In this document: positions 23,431 to 23,484 of the stretch, piece after piece
How the letters are laid out: every line of letters starts with the position of its first letter
Numbering within the stretch: the stretch's first letter is position 1
Assembly (NCBI GenBank): GCA_915063485.1
Contig: CAJZDJ010000021.1
Location: 1-23,484, forward strand
DNA length: 23,484 nucleotides
Source of the DNA: an uncultured Actinomyces sp.
GTDB lineage: Bacteria > Actinomycetota > Actinomycetes > Actinomycetales > Actinomycetaceae
Direction of reading: 5' to 3'
The notes under the pieces: generated by a model
What the model saw: only the letters and a program-made list of their open reading frames with translations
Databases searched by the model: none
What the model was told of the DNA's origin: nothing
Program-made: the position numbers and the translations under genes

Positions 23431-23484
23431 TACCCCCAACCGGATTTGAACCGGTGTTACCGCCGTGAGAGGGCGATGTCCTAG
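23431..23484 (-). tRNA. tRNA-Glu (anticodon CUC), second copy, 5' part outside window
   Basis: The 54 bases from 23431 to the right edge are identical to 23310-23363, the 3' part of the neighbouring tRNA-Glu, including anticodon CUC and the whole T arm. After the discriminator base this copy has CGG instead of an encoded CCA, so CCA must be added by enzyme. The pair is transcribed leftward with the complete copy downstream. A small hairpin, TACGCT with AGCGTA (23408-23413, 23421-23426), lies between them. Confidence 0.92.

Overview
The window looks like a piece of a high-GC actinobacterial chromosome, most likely from the Actinomycetaceae (Actinomyces and relatives). The evidence is an FtsK and RNase J region of actinobacterial type, a mycobacterial-type LysX fusion protein, a PriA-type isomerase of the actinobacterial family and overall codon use. 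I have no marker that fixes the genus.

Region 1 (1-5447) is an accessory block. It starts inside a large type ISP-like restriction-modification gene (helicase, adenine methylase and specificity region in one chain). A two-base gap then leads to a gene for a two-span membrane protein with a possible PLD-like cytosolic domain. Next comes a degenerate second copy of the last ~70 codons of the restriction gene, an AT-rich orphan gene for a small membrane-anchored protein, and a GC-rich repeat spacer with a possible minus-strand gene remnant. The duplicated 3' end suggests that the membrane-protein gene arrived with a replacement end for the restriction gene.

Region 2 (5448-14060) is metabolic and reads rightward. 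A DJ-1/PfpI-family gene is followed by a complete tryptophan operon: leader peptide MIRAWWWLP with a Trp attenuator, then trpE, trpG, trpD, a fused trpC-trpB, trpA, and a PriA/HisA-type isomerase as the last gene. No ordinary trpF is present. In the enteric and coryneform versions TrpF is the C-terminal half of a TrpC-TrpF protein; here TrpC is joined directly to TrpB. The PriA-like enzyme ending the operon is the obvious candidate for the missing phosphoribosylanthranilate isomerase step. It has changed active-site positions and a ~38-residue Ala/Pro insert in catalytic loop 5. A strong bidirectional terminator closes the operon.

Region 3 (14152-23484) reads leftward and holds housekeeping genes: tandem tRNA-Glu(CUC) genes at the right edge, then RNase J, LysX (lysylphosphatidylglycerol synthase fused to lysyl-tRNA synthetase), a PfkB-family sugar kinase and the FtsK DNA translocase. 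RNase J and LysX are 15 bases apart and probably co-transcribed.

The most interesting signals are the trp operon that lost trpF, fused trpC to trpB and carries a remodelled PriA, and the end-duplication at the restriction locus with its membrane-protein cargo. All family assignments come from reading the translated sequences and remembered family sequences; no database search was run.
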